Shown here in pieces: positions 44,172 through 56,421 of a stretch of DNA of 64,000 bases. This stretch comes from CAYZZU01 sp964483105 (GTDB taxonomy: Bacteria > CG2-30-53-67). The notes below the pieces were generated by a model. It did not search any database. It was not told the origin of the DNA and saw only the letters and a list, made by a program, of their open reading frames with translations. A program made the position numbers and the translations under genes. Within the stretch, counting starts at the first letter, position 1, and every line of letters starts with the position of its first letter. Location: assembly GCA_964483105.1 (NCBI GenBank), contig CAYZZU010000005.1, positions 41,912 through 105,911 on the forward strand. Reading direction: 5' to 3'.

Positions 44172-45974
44172 TTGACCGGTCGGATTCGGAATTTCTCGAT
44201 TATTGCTCATATCGATCATGGCAAGTCGACGCTGGCCGACCGGATTCTGGAACAGACCGGCGCCCTGGACGAGCGGGAACGGGTGGACCAGTTTCTGGAC
44301 CAGATGGATATCGAGCGGGAACGGGGGATCACCATCAAGGCCCAGACCGTTCGGATCCTGTACACGGCCCGGGACCGGAAGGAATACTGCCTGAACCTGA
44401 TTGATACTCCGGGACACGTGGATTTCAATTATGAGGTCTCCCGGAGCCTGGCCGCCTGTGAAGGGGCCCTTCTCGTTGTGGATGCCTCGCAGGGGGTGGA
44501 GGCCCAGACCGTGGGGAACGTCTATCTGGCGATCGATCACAATCTGGAAATCATTCCCGTCCTGAACAAGATCGACCTTGCGAGCGCGGATATCGAAGGA
44601 ACCCGCAGGGAGATCGAGGAGGTCATCGGTCTGGATGCCTCGCGGGCGATTCCGGTGAGCGCCAAGGAGGGGACCGGTATCGACGAGGTGCTGGAGGCGG
44701 TCGTTCAGCGGATTCCTCCTCCGTCGGGGAACCCGGAGGCCCCTTTGTCGGCGCTGATCTTCGATTCCTGGTTCGACTCCTATCTGGGGACGGTGGCGTT
44801 GATCCGGGTTGTGGACGGGTGGATTGCGCCCGGTATGAAGATCCGGATGATGTCGACGGGGAAGGAATACGAAGTGCAGCAGATCGGCGTGTTTACGCCG
44901 CACCCGACCCGCGTGGACCGGCTTTCCGTGGGGGACGTGGGATTCGTGATGGCGGGGATTAAAAATGTCTCCGATACCCGGATCGGCGATACGATCACCG
45001 GGACCGACCGTCCCGCGAAGTTCCCGCTCCCCGGTTTCAAGCAGGTTAAGCCGATGGTTTTCGCCGGGCTCTATCCGGTGGACAGTAACGATTATAAACC
45101 CCTGAAAGAGGCACTGGACAAACTGCGGCTCAATGATTCTTCCTTCAACTATGAACCGGAGACATCGAATGCCCTCGGTTTCGGATTCCGGTGCGGTTTT
45201 CTGGGTCTGCTTCACATGGAAATCATCCAGGAACGTCTGGAGAGGGAGTTTTCCATCCCCCTGATCACCACCTCACCGACCGTGGTTTATGAGGTGGTAC
45301 TCAAGTCCGCTGAAAAGCGGATGATCGAGAATCCTTCCCATTTGCCGCCATCCCATCAGATCGAGACGATCCGGGAACCGGTGATTCTGGCTACGATCAT
45401 GATTCCGTCAAACTTTCTGGGAGCCGTGATCACCCTCGCGCAGGAAAGGCGGGGAATCCAGAAGGGGATTGAATACCATGGCGTTAATCGCGTCTCAATC
45501 CGGTATGAGCTTCCCCTGAACGAGGTGGTGGTGGATTTTTTCGATCGCCTCAAGTCGGTCAGCCGGGGGTACGCCTCCCTGGATTACGAATGGAGCGGGT
45601 ACCGGGAGGCGAAGATGGTCCGGCTCGACATTCTGATCAACGGAGAGATGGTGGACGCCCTTTCGGTGATCGTGCACAGGGACCGTGCCTATACCCGTGG
45701 TCGAAGACTCGCGGAGGCGCTGAAAAAGATCATTCCGCGTCAACTGTATGAGGTGGTCATTCAGGCGGCCGTGGGAAGCAAAGTGATTGCCCGGGAGAGC
45801 ATCTCCGCGCTCCGGAAAAATGTGACCGCGAAATGCTACGGTGGAGATATCACCCGGAAACGAAAACTGCTCGAGAAGCAGAAGGAAGGGAAAAAGCGGA
45901 TGAAGAGCGTGGGACGGGTGGAAATCCCCCAGGAGGCCTTTATGTCCGTGCTTCGAATGGAAAAGGATGGATAG
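44172..45974 (+). CDS. lepA: Translation elongation factor 4 (LepA)
   Basis: A ribosome-bound GTPase (600 aa) that can back-translocate stalled tRNAs. G motifs include AHIDHGKST (G1), GITIKAQTV (G2), DTPGHVDF (G3) and NKIDL (G4). The C-terminal LepA-specific domain is present. The start is TTG with AGGAGG at a good distance. In many bacteria lepB follows, as here. Confidence 0.96.
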   Translation: MTGRIRNFSIIAHIDHGKSTLADRILEQTGALDERERVDQFLDQMDIERERGITIKAQTVRILYTARDRKEYCLNLIDTPGHVDFNYEVSRSLAACEGALLVVDASQGVEAQTVGNVYLAIDHNLEIIPVLNKIDLASADIEGTRREIEEVIGLDASRAIPVSAKEGTGIDEVLEAVVQRIPPPSGNPEAPLSALIFDSWFDSYLGTVALIRVVDGWIAPGMKIRMMSTGKEYEVQQIGVFTPHPTRVDRLSVGDVGFVMAGIKNVSDTRIGDTITGTDRPAKFPLPGFKQVKPMVFAGLYPVDSNDYKPLKEALDKLRLNDSSFNYEPETSNALGFGFRCGFLGLLHMEIIQERLEREFSIPLITTSPTVVYEVVLKSAEKRMIENPSHLPPSHQIETIREPVILATIMIPSNFLGAVITLAQERRGIQKGIEYHGVNRVSIRYELPLNEVVVDFFDRLKSVSRGYASLDYEWSGYREAKMVRLDILINGEMVDALSVIVHRDRAYTRGRRLAEALKKIIPRQLYEVVIQAAVGSKVIARESISALRKNVTAKCYGGDITRKRKLLEKQKEGKKRMKSVGRVEIPQEAFMSVLRMEKDG

Positions 45975-46055
45975 GTTGTTTCCGGATGTTCTTTTTGTCC
46001 CGGACACGGATGGTGGGGAGAACTTTCCCTTAATTCATTGAAGGATGGTGTGAAG

Positions 46056-46679
46056 ATGGGTGCCAAGCAGATTGAAAAAACAGTGAAGAAATCATTCTGG
46101 CGGGAAAACATCGAAGCGATTCTGATTGCCGTGGTTCTCGCGCTGTTCATACGGACCTTCGTGGTTCAGGCCTTCAAGATTCCTTCAGGGTCCATGCTGG
46201 AAACCCTTCAGATCGGAGACCATATCCTGGTCAACAAGTTTATTTATGGAACCCACATTCCGTTTACGGATCTGGTCATTCTGCCTGTGCGGGAACCGGA
46301 GAGGGGAGACATCGTGGTCTTCAAATACCCGATGGATGAGAAGCGGGATTTCATCAAGCGGCTGATCGGTCTGCCCGGGGATACCATCGAGATCAAGAAC
46401 AAGATTGTCTACGTGAACGGCAAACGGTTGAAAGACCCCTACGTGTCGCACCGAAACAGCCGGATCATTCCGGGTCCCAGGGACAATTTCGGCCCCGTCA
46501 CCGTTCCGAAGGATTCCTATTTCATGATGGGAGACAATCGGGACGGAAGTTTTGACAGCCGCTTCTGGGGTTACGTGAAGAAGAAGGAGCTTCTGGGAAA
46601 GGCGATGATCATCTACTGGTCCTGGGACCGGGAACGGAAGAGGCCGAGACTTGCGAGAATCGGGAAGATTCTTCGTTAA
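46056..46679 (+). CDS. lepB: Signal peptidase I
   Basis: Cleaves signal peptides from secreted proteins at the membrane. It has 207 residues from the ATG at 46056 (a TTG at 46038 is a longer alternative). One membrane segment (about residues 20–38) precedes the catalytic Ser46 in IPSGSM, and the general base is Lys101 in KRLIGLPGD. The GDNRD box (about 155) is intact. It follows lepA by 81 bases. Confidence 0.95.
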   Translation: MGAKQIEKTVKKSFWRENIEAILIAVVLALFIRTFVVQAFKIPSGSMLETLQIGDHILVNKFIYGTHIPFTDLVILPVREPERGDIVVFKYPMDEKRDFIKRLIGLPGDTIEIKNKIVYVNGKRLKDPYVSHRNSRIIPGPRDNFGPVTVPKDSYFMMGDNRDGSFDSRFWGYVKKKELLGKAMIIYWSWDRERKRPRLARIGKILR

Positions 46680-46684
46680 AATTC

Positions 46685-46712
46685 TTGACAACATTTCCGC
46701 ATGTGATATAGT
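46685..46712 (+). promoter_or_regulatory. Strong promoter of the pyrimidine operon
   Basis: A consensus TTGACA (46685–46690), a 16-bp spacer and TATAGT (46707–46712), with a TGA just before it (extended -10). Transcription should start near 46719, leaving a leader of about 110 bases before pyrR. Confidence 0.8.
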
Positions 46713-46754
46713 GTGCGAAACTATCGTATGGGAGTTATGGATGCGGAAGTGGGG

Positions 46755-46817
46755 CGTTACTGTCTTAAAGAGGACTCCTCGCGGGCCTTCTTGCTGATCG
46801 GGCAAGAGGCCTTTTTT
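46755..46817 (+). promoter_or_regulatory. PyrR-type attenuator leader
   Basis: The leader contains GTCTTAAAGAGGAC (46762–46775), resembling the PyrR-binding hairpin core (an AGAGG loop between short complementary arms). A terminator follows directly. The arrangement fits UMP-dependent PyrR control of the downstream operon. The PyrR-binding part is assigned by similarity and position. Confidence 0.6.
46784..46817 (+). terminator. Attenuator terminator before pyrR
   Basis: GGCCTTCTTGC (46784–46794) pairs with GCAAGAGGCC (46802–46811), with one bulged T, followed by six T residues (46812–46817). It ends 15 bases before pyrR and lies outside any gene, so premature termination of the pyr transcript is the likely role. 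Confidence 0.85.
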
Positions 46818-46831
46818 ATGGTCTGAAACCG

Positions 46832-47398
46832 ATGCCAAGCTCAAAAAAACGGGACCCGCACGAGCTCAGAATCATCGATTCCGGGAGGATGGCCGCTCTG
46901 GTAGAAAACCTGGCGGGGAAAATCCTTGAGGCCCATCCCGATCTCTCCGGGATTGTTCTGGTGGGTATACGAAACCGGGGAAATTACCTGGCCCGTCGAA
47001 TCGCCGGGATGTTGCTGGAGAAGGCGGGGGTTGAACTCCCCGTGGGCATTCTGGACATCACCCTCTACCGGGATGACCTCCGGTCGAGGATCGATCAGCC
47101 TGCCCTGATCCGGACGGAAATCCCGGGCTCCGTGGAAGGGAAGAACATCATCCTGGTGGACGACGTCCTTTTCACCGGCCGGACGATCCGTGCGGCGCTG
47201 GACGGGATCATGGATCTCGGGAGGCCCGCCAAGATCCAACTCGCCGTTCTGGTGGACCGGGGACACCGTGAGCTGCCGATCCGGGCCAACTACACGGGGC
47301 AGTATATTCGAACGACGTTGGATCAGACGGTCCGGGTCCGGTTCTCCGAGGATGGAGATGAGGACGGTGTGATTTTGCGAGATATCCCGTCGGACTGA
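46832..47398 (+). CDS. pyrR: Pyrimidine operon regulator / uracil phosphoribosyltransferase
   Basis: Binds pyr leader RNA in response to UMP and often has weak uracil phosphoribosyltransferase activity. It has 188 residues. The PRPP-binding loop is ILVDDVLFTGRTIRAAL, and LVGIRNRG and YRDDL are family markers. It is the first gene after the attenuator, so it autoregulates the operon. The ribosome-binding site is weak. Confidence 0.93.
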   Translation: MPSSKKRDPHELRIIDSGRMAALVENLAGKILEAHPDLSGIVLVGIRNRGNYLARRIAGMLLEKAGVELPVGILDITLYRDDLRSRIDQPALIRTEIPGSVEGKNIILVDDVLFTGRTIRAALDGIMDLGRPAKIQLAVLVDRGHRELPIRANYTGQYIRTTLDQTVRVRFSEDGDEDGVILRDIPSD

Positions 47399-47418
47399 AG
47401 AAGACGGTTTTGAATGCC

Positions 47419-48345
47419 ATGGCCTGGGGAAAACGCAAAGATCTTCTGGGAATCCAGGATTTAAGTCGGAAAGAAATCGAGACCATTCTCGATACGGCCG
47501 AATTGTTCAGGGATGTCTCTCTGCGGGAGATCAAGAAGGTGCCGACCCTGAGGGGGACCACCATCGTCAATCTCTTTCTGGAACCCTCCACCCGAACGCG
47601 GACTTCCTTCGAACTGGCCGGGAAGAGGCTTTCCGCGGATGTCATTAATATCTCCGCGTCGAGCAGCAGTATCCTGAAGGGGGAATGCCTCAAGGATACG
47701 GCATGGAATATCGAGGCCATGAAAACGGACATTCTGATCGTTCGGCACCGGGCGGCCGGATCCGCCCTCTTTCTCTCCAGGGTTCTCAACTGCTCCGTGA
47801 TCAATGCCGGCGACGGCGCCCATGAACATCCGACCCAGGCGCTCCTGGATCTCTTCTCGATCCGAGAGAAGAAAGGGCGGATTGAGGGACTCACCGTCGC
47901 CATCATCGGGGATATCGCTCACAGCCGGGTCGCCCGGTCTGACATCATGGCGTTGAAGAAAATGGGCGCCCACGTTCGGATCGCGGGTCCTGCGACCATG
48001 ATTCCCGTGGGGATTGAGACATTGGATGTGCAGGTCTTCCATCGGATCGACGAGGCAATCCGGGGAGCGGACGTGCTGATGATGCTCCGGATCCAGAAGG
48101 AACGTCAGCGGGAAAATCTCTTTCCTTCGGACCGTGAATATGCCCGGTTCTTCGGCGTGACCTTGAATCGCCTGAAGGGGGTCCCCGAGGATCTCCTGAT
48201 TATGCATCCCGGGCCCATCAACCGGGGGCTTGAGATCGCCCCCGAGGTTGCCGACGGTCCCTATTCCATCATCCTGAACCAGGTAACCAACGGAGTCGCC
48301 GTTCGTATGGCCATCCTGTTCCTCTATTCCGGAGCCGCGAAATGA
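47419..48345 (+). CDS. pyrB: Aspartate carbamoyltransferase, catalytic chain
   Basis: Makes carbamoyl aspartate, the first committed step of pyrimidine synthesis. It has about 308 residues from the ATG at 47419; a TTG at 47410 gives three more. The carbamoyl phosphate site is PSTRTRTSFE, with HRAAGSA and HPTQALLD later. No regulatory chain gene (pyrI) is present, as in the Bacillus-type enzyme. The stop overlaps pyrC (ATGA). Confidence 0.96.
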   Translation: MAWGKRKDLLGIQDLSRKEIETILDTAELFRDVSLREIKKVPTLRGTTIVNLFLEPSTRTRTSFELAGKRLSADVINISASSSSILKGECLKDTAWNIEAMKTDILIVRHRAAGSALFLSRVLNCSVINAGDGAHEHPTQALLDLFSIREKKGRIEGLTVAIIGDIAHSRVARSDIMALKKMGAHVRIAGPATMIPVGIETLDVQVFHRIDEAIRGADVLMMLRIQKERQRENLFPSDREYARFFGVTLNRLKGVPEDLLIMHPGPINRGLEIAPEVADGPYSIILNQVTNGVAVRMAILFLYSGAAK

Positions 48346-49613
48346 GTTGTGTGATCCGAGGCGGACGGGTGATTGATCCGGCCAACCGGATCGATGCGAT
48401 CCGGGACGTCCTGATTGAAAAAGGCCGGATTGCCCGGATCGGGGCAGGTCTTTCCGGGGAACAGGTACTGGATGCATCGGGATTGTGGGTGGTGCCGGGA
48501 CTGGTCGATATGCATGTCCATCTTCGGGAACCAGGCTATGAATACAAGGAAACCATCGAAAGCGGGACCCGGGCGGCCGCGGCCGGAGGGTTTACCTCCG
48601 TGGCCTGCATGCCGAATACCCATCCGGTGAACGACAACGGATCGGTGACGGATTTCATCCTCGCGGAGGCCGGCAGGCGAGGCGTGGCGCGGGTCTATCC
48701 CGTAGGGGCCGTGACGCGGGGTCTGAAAGGGGTCCGACTTGCCGAGATCGGTGAAATGTCGGAGCATGGTGTCGTGGCACTCAGTGATGACGGAAGGCCG
48801 GTAACGAACGGGGAACTGATGCGGCGCGGCATGGAATACGCACGGACCTTCGGCCTGACGGTGATCTCTCACTGCGAGGCACTTGACTTGTGCGGAAACG
48901 GAGTGATGCACGAGGGGAATGTTTCCACACGTCTTGGTCTTGCCGGAATCCCTGCGGTAGCCGAAGAAGTGATGGTGGAACGGGATATCCTGCTGGCGGA
49001 GCTTACGGGGGGAAAATTGCATATCGCGCACGTGAGCACAAGGGGGACCGTGGAGCGGGTCCGGGCGGCGAAGAAAAAAGGGATCGCGGTGACCGCCGAG
49101 GTAACTCCCCACCACCTGACTCTGACGCACGAGGCCCTGGAAGGGTATGATCCCAACCTGAAGGTGAATCCGCCGCTCCGGACCGAAGAAGACCGCCGGG
49201 CGATCATCGAGGGGTTGGCTGACGGGACCATCGATATCATCGCAACGGACCATGCCCCTCACAATATCGCCGAAAAAGAAGTGGAGTTCGATCAGGCCCC
49301 CTTCGGGATGATCGGTCTGGAAACGGCCCTTTCCCTCGTGTTGCGGCTGGTTCATGAAGGCGTGCTGACCCCATCGCAGGCTGTGGAGAAGATGACCTGC
49401 AATCCGGCCCGTGTCCTGGGAATCGGGGGAGGTACCCTGACTCCGGGCTGCCCGGCGGATGTGACCGTGATCGATCCGGACCGGATCTTTCAGGTGGACT
49501 CAAACCGGTTCTTCTCAAAGAGCCGCAACACCCCTTTCCATGGCTGGAAGCTTACGGGAAAGGTCGTACGCACCTTTTTAGCCGGACGGGTTGTCTATGA
49601 AGATCGGGATTAA
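48342..49613 (+). CDS. pyrC: Dihydroorotase
   Basis: Closes the dihydroorotate ring. It is a class I, 423-residue amidohydrolase. Metal ligands are in DMHVHLREPG near the N-terminus, HCEA, HVSTRG and ATDHAPH. The catalytic set looks complete, so this is an active enzyme rather than a PyrB-associated pseudo-dihydroorotase. The ATG overlaps the pyrB stop, and carA follows after 75 bases. Confidence 0.95.
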   Translation: MSCVIRGGRVIDPANRIDAIRDVLIEKGRIARIGAGLSGEQVLDASGLWVVPGLVDMHVHLREPGYEYKETIESGTRAAAAGGFTSVACMPNTHPVNDNGSVTDFILAEAGRRGVARVYPVGAVTRGLKGVRLAEIGEMSEHGVVALSDDGRPVTNGELMRRGMEYARTFGLTVISHCEALDLCGNGVMHEGNVSTRLGLAGIPAVAEEVMVERDILLAELTGGKLHIAHVSTRGTVERVRAAKKKGIAVTAEVTPHHLTLTHEALEGYDPNLKVNPPLRTEEDRRAIIEGLADGTIDIIATDHAPHNIAEKEVEFDQAPFGMIGLETALSLVLRLVHEGVLTPSQAVEKMTCNPARVLGIGGGTLTPGCPADVTVIDPDRIFQVDSNRFFSKSRNTPFHGWKLTGKVVRTFLAGRVVYEDRD

Positions 49614-49688
49614 ACATACGGAGGTCGGTCGGCTGTTGGAGTTGCGCGGACCATGGAGTGGGCGGGTTCATTGTAACGGGAGCTTGTC

Positions 49689-50834
49689 ATGAAGGCAATC
49701 CTGGCCCTGGCCGACGGACGCTGTTTCACGGGAAAATCCATCGGTGCAGCCGGAGAGTCCGGCGGGGAGGTGGTGTTTAACACATCGATGACGGGTTATC
49801 AGGAGATTCTAACGGATCCCTCCTATCAGGGGCAGATTATTACCATGACCTACCCCTTGATCGGGAACTACGGTGTCAATCCGGAAGATGTGGAGTCCGG
49901 TAAACCCTATGCGTCGGGGTTCGTGGTCAAGGAACTCAGCCCGATCCAGAGTAACTGGCGGGCCTCTCAATCTCTGGACGCCTATCTGAAGGAGCAAGGG
50001 GTCGTGGGAATTGCCGGGATCGATACCCGTGCCCTGACCCGTCACATCCGGTCCCGCGGCGTGCAGCAGGGAATCATTTCCACCCTGGATCCGGACCCGG
50101 AATCATTGGCCCGCCGGGCGGCCGCCCGTCCCTCCATGGTGGGGCAGGACCTGGTCCGGGAGGTCACCTGCCAGGAGCCCTATTCCTGGGAGGAGGGGGA
50201 GTGGAAGCTTGGGGAGGGATACTCCCGTTCGCTCCGGGCCGCCTCCTACCGGGTGGTGGCACTCGACTTCGGGATCAAGCGGAATATTCTCCGGATCCTG
50301 AACGGTGTCGGATGCCGGGTAACGGTGGTTCCGGGAACCACCCCGGCCGGTGAGATCCTGGCCCTGGATCCGGATGGAATTTTTCTCTCCAACGGTCCGG
50401 GAGATCCCGAGCCTTTAGACTACGCCGTGGAAACGATCCGGAAACTTCTCGGGGTCCGTCCGATTTTCGGAATCTGTCTGGGGCACCAGTTGCTTGGCTT
50501 GGCCCTTGGGGCCAAGACCTTCAAGCTGAAGTTCGGCCATCACGGAGGGAATCAACCGGTCATGGATCTGGACACGGGAAAGGTGGAAATTACCTCTCAG
50601 AATCATGGATTCGCCATTGATCCTGATTCCCTGAAGTCGTTGGGAGAGGAGATCGCATTAACCCATATCAATCTGAACGATCAGACCGTGGAGGGATTGC
50701 GGCATCGAAGAATTCCGGCTTTTTCTGTCCAGTACCATCCCGAGTATTCACCCGGACCCCATGATGCACGTTACCTGTTTGACCGTTTTGTCCGGATGAT
50801 GGAGAAGCTCAAGTCAACCGGACCGGGGGGATGA
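49689..50834 (+). CDS. carA: Carbamoyl-phosphate synthase, small subunit
   Basis: The glutaminase subunit supplying ammonia to CarB. It has 381 residues. The amidotransferase nucleophile is the Cys in FGICLGHQLL, with the catalytic His/Glu in YHPEYSPGP. The N-terminal half carries the CPSase small-chain domain (FNTSMTGYQEILTDPSY). A GGGAGC site precedes the ATG. Confidence 0.96.
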   Translation: MKAILALADGRCFTGKSIGAAGESGGEVVFNTSMTGYQEILTDPSYQGQIITMTYPLIGNYGVNPEDVESGKPYASGFVVKELSPIQSNWRASQSLDAYLKEQGVVGIAGIDTRALTRHIRSRGVQQGIISTLDPDPESLARRAAARPSMVGQDLVREVTCQEPYSWEEGEWKLGEGYSRSLRAASYRVVALDFGIKRNILRILNGVGCRVTVVPGTTPAGEILALDPDGIFLSNGPGDPEPLDYAVETIRKLLGVRPIFGICLGHQLLGLALGAKTFKLKFGHHGGNQPVMDLDTGKVEITSQNHGFAIDPDSLKSLGEEIALTHINLNDQTVEGLRHRRIPAFSVQYHPEYSPGPHDARYLFDRFVRMMEKLKSTGPGG

Positions 50835-50901
50835 GATCTTGGACCTCTGAGTCCCGCCGCCGAGTGCTGAATGATGGGGCAGGCCTCACCCAGTCTGCAG
50901 A

Positions 50902-50922
50902 CTGAATGCTGAATACTGAATG
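50902..50922 (+). repeat. Three tandem 7-mers at the radical SAM gene start
   Basis: CTGAATG, CTGAATA and CTGAATG follow each other directly, overlapping the proposed start codon at 50906. A similar GTGCTGAATGATG occurs near 50863. They may reflect a degenerate repeat or affect translation start. Confidence 0.5.
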
Positions 50923-51829
50923 TGCGTCCTATCTGAATCTTACGGAGTCCGATTTTGCCGAACGAGTGAGTCGGCTCTTGAACCTGATGAATCCGGAATG
51001 CGGTCTCTGTCCCAGGCAGTGCCGCGCGAGGCGGGTAGAAGGAAAAAAGGGGATCTGTGGGGCGGATCATCGTCTCCGGGTTGCGAGCCATAACCTTCAT
51101 TTCGGGGAAGAACCACCCATCTCGGGTTCCCGGGGATCCGGGACGATTTTTCTGGCTCATTGCAACCTCTCCTGCGTCTATTGTCAGAACTATCCCATCA
51201 GTCAATTGGGAAACGGTTCTGAAACGGATCCGGATGAACTGGCCGGTTTCATGCTCTCCCTGCAGAAACGGGGGGCGCACAATATCAACTGGGTAACACC
51301 GACACACGAGACGGCCCATCTGCTGGAGGCCCTTTTTATGGCCCGGTCCCGGGGGCTGGTCCTGCCGGTTGTCTACAACAGCAGCGGCTACGATTCCGTG
51401 GAGGTCCTGCGTCTGCTGGAGGGGATCGTAGACATTTACATGCCGGACATGCGTTACGCGGAGGGTGAGGTTTCCCTTCGTTATTCCGGGGCCGTCGATT
51501 ATCCCGGGGTGAACCGGGAAGTGGTTCTGGAGATGCACCGGCAGGTTGGAGATCTCCGGCTGGATCCGCGCGGAATCGCTCGGAGAGGTCTTCTGGTGCG
51601 GCACCTGGTCCTTCCGGGGGGAATCTCCGGAACGGAAAAGATTTTCCGGTTCCTGTCCGAAGAGGTCTCGAAGAAAACGGCTGTCAGCCTGATGAGTCAG
51701 TATTTCCCCGCCTACAAGGCTCGGGAAATGGACGGAATCGACCGCCGGATTCACCGGGATGAGTATGAAGAGGCCCTGCGACTGATGAAACACTTCGGCT
51801 TGACTGAAGGATGGAGACAGGTTTTTTAA
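50906..51829 (+). CDS. PflA-like radical SAM protein inside the pyr operon
   Basis: A 307-residue radical SAM protein of the pyruvate formate-lyase activating-enzyme-like group. The cluster motif is CNLSCVYC (C86, C90, C93), and cysteines near residues 32–35, CRARR and GICGA (about 50) may bind a second cluster. The match is to the uncharacterised PflA-like (COG1313-type) proteins rather than a true PflA. The start is uncertain: no clear ribosome-binding site, and repeats surround the ATG. It lies between carA and carB, with no pyruvate formate-lyase nearby. Confidence 0.8.
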   Translation: MLNTECASYLNLTESDFAERVSRLLNLMNPECGLCPRQCRARRVEGKKGICGADHRLRVASHNLHFGEEPPISGSRGSGTIFLAHCNLSCVYCQNYPISQLGNGSETDPDELAGFMLSLQKRGAHNINWVTPTHETAHLLEALFMARSRGLVLPVVYNSSGYDSVEVLRLLEGIVDIYMPDMRYAEGEVSLRYSGAVDYPGVNREVVLEMHRQVGDLRLDPRGIARRGLLVRHLVLPGGISGTEKIFRFLSEEVSKKTAVSLMSQYFPAYKAREMDGIDRRIHRDEYEEALRLMKHFGLTEGWRQVF

Positions 51830-51884
51830 AAACAAATCAAACGGTTTGGACTGTTTGAACGACTTAAACGGATGATCCGTCATT

Positions 51885-55114
<3,230 letters not shown>

Positions 55115-55118
<4 letters not shown>

Positions 55119-55609
55119 GCGGGAAAGTTCCCATGACCCCGGAAGGGCACAGGAAACTTCAGGAGCAGTTGAAGCGCCTGATGAACGTGGAACGTCCGGA
55201 GACAGTCCGGGCGATCGAAGAGGCCCGGGCTCACGGGGATCTGAGTGAGAACGCCGAATATGATGCGGCCAAGGAGCGCCAGGCGTTTGTAGAGGCGAAG
55301 ATCGCGGAGTTGAATTCAAAGCTCGCGCGCGCCGAGGTGATCAATTCTTCCAGAATCCGTACGGATAAGGTCAGTTTCGGTTCGATCGTCACCCTGGTGA
55401 ACCTGGCGACTGACGAAGAGGTGATTTACCAGATCGTCGGGGAAGACGAGGCCGATATCTCCGACGGAAAAATCTCGGTCTATTCCCCCATGGCCCGTGC
55501 CATGATCGGACGGGAGGAAGGGGACGAAATTGAAGTCCGGGCACCCGGGGGGATCCTGGGTTATGAAATTCTGAGCATCCAATGTCCCGATTCCTCATCC
55601 GGCAACTGA
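55115..55609 (+). CDS. greA: Transcription elongation factor GreA
   Basis: Stimulates RNA polymerase to cleave backtracked transcripts. It has 164 residues: an N-terminal coiled coil with LSENAEYDAAKE(R)Q and a C-terminal FKBP-like domain (YQIVGEDEAD). The ATG overlaps the carB stop (ATGA). The gene is a known companion of carB in deltaproteobacteria. Confidence 0.95.
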
Positions 55610-56385
55610 CCGCCGAAATCATCGGCAACGAGGAAGTTTCTCCCGGAACCTTCAGGATGACCCTGGCGGTGGGGTCCTTTGCGTCATCCGTTGCGCCGGG
55701 ACGGTTTGTGATGATCCGCGTCTCTTCTTCCCTGGATCCTCTCCTGCGCCGGGCCTTTTCCATCCATGACTGCGAAAACGGAAGACTCATGCTCCTCTAC
55801 AAGGTTGTGGGAAGGGGAACGTCCTGGATGACACGGAGGAAGGCCGGAGATGGAATCGACCTGGTCGGGCCTCTCGGAAGAGGATTCTCCGTTTCTTCCA
55901 AAGTCCGTCACGCTCTACTGATTGCCGGCGGGACCGGTGTCGCGCCTTTCCGTTTTCTGATTCGGACGCTTCGGGAAAAGAAGGTCCGCTGTTCCCTCTT
56001 TTATGGAGCCGGGACCGGCGCGGAGTTCGTGGATCTTCCGGAGATGGGGAATACTGTGGATTCTCTGGTCCTGGCCACGGAAGATGGAAGCCGTGGAGAA
56101 AAAGGGCTGGTTACCGATCTGTTCCGAAAGCGATTCGGAGAATTCTCCCCAGCCGGGGGATGCCGCGTCTATGCCTGCGGTCCCCGCCCCATGCTCCACG
56201 CGGTGGCGCGTATCGTCCGGGGCAGCGGGATCCCCTGCGAGTTGTCCTTTGAGTCGGACATGGCCTGCGGTCTCGGCACCTGCATGGGATGCGTCATGGA
56301 GACCCGGCATGGATATCAGAGGGTCTGCCGGGAAGGACCGGTCTTTTCGGCGGAGGATCTTCCGGATGAAATGGGCGGTTCCTAA
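55582..56385 (+). CDS. pyrK: Dihydroorotate dehydrogenase electron-transfer subunit
   Basis: Carries FAD and a [2Fe–2S] cluster and passes electrons from PyrD to NAD+. It has 267 residues. The FAD-binding RRAFSIHD and GGTGVAPF motifs are present, and the cluster cysteines are in MACGLGTCMGC with a fourth in RVC (about 225–250). The start at 55582 lies 28 bases inside greA, an unusually long overlap. Confidence 0.93.
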   Translation: MSRFLIRQLTAEIIGNEEVSPGTFRMTLAVGSFASSVAPGRFVMIRVSSSLDPLLRRAFSIHDCENGRLMLLYKVVGRGTSWMTRRKAGDGIDLVGPLGRGFSVSSKVRHALLIAGGTGVAPFRFLIRTLREKKVRCSLFYGAGTGAEFVDLPEMGNTVDSLVLATEDGSRGEKGLVTDLFRKRFGEFSPAGGCRVYACGPRPMLHAVARIVRGSGIPCELSFESDMACGLGTCMGCVMETRHGYQRVCREGPVFSAEDLPDEMGGS

Positions 56386-56421
56386 TGAAGGATCATCCTG
56401 TACTTCGAAGAGGGCGCTTCC

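Noticed and set aside
49614..51884. Search for a riboswitch or second promoter around carA and carB
   Set aside because: No conserved riboswitch block or paired -35/-10 with normal spacing stood out; the operon is better explained by the promoter before pyrR.
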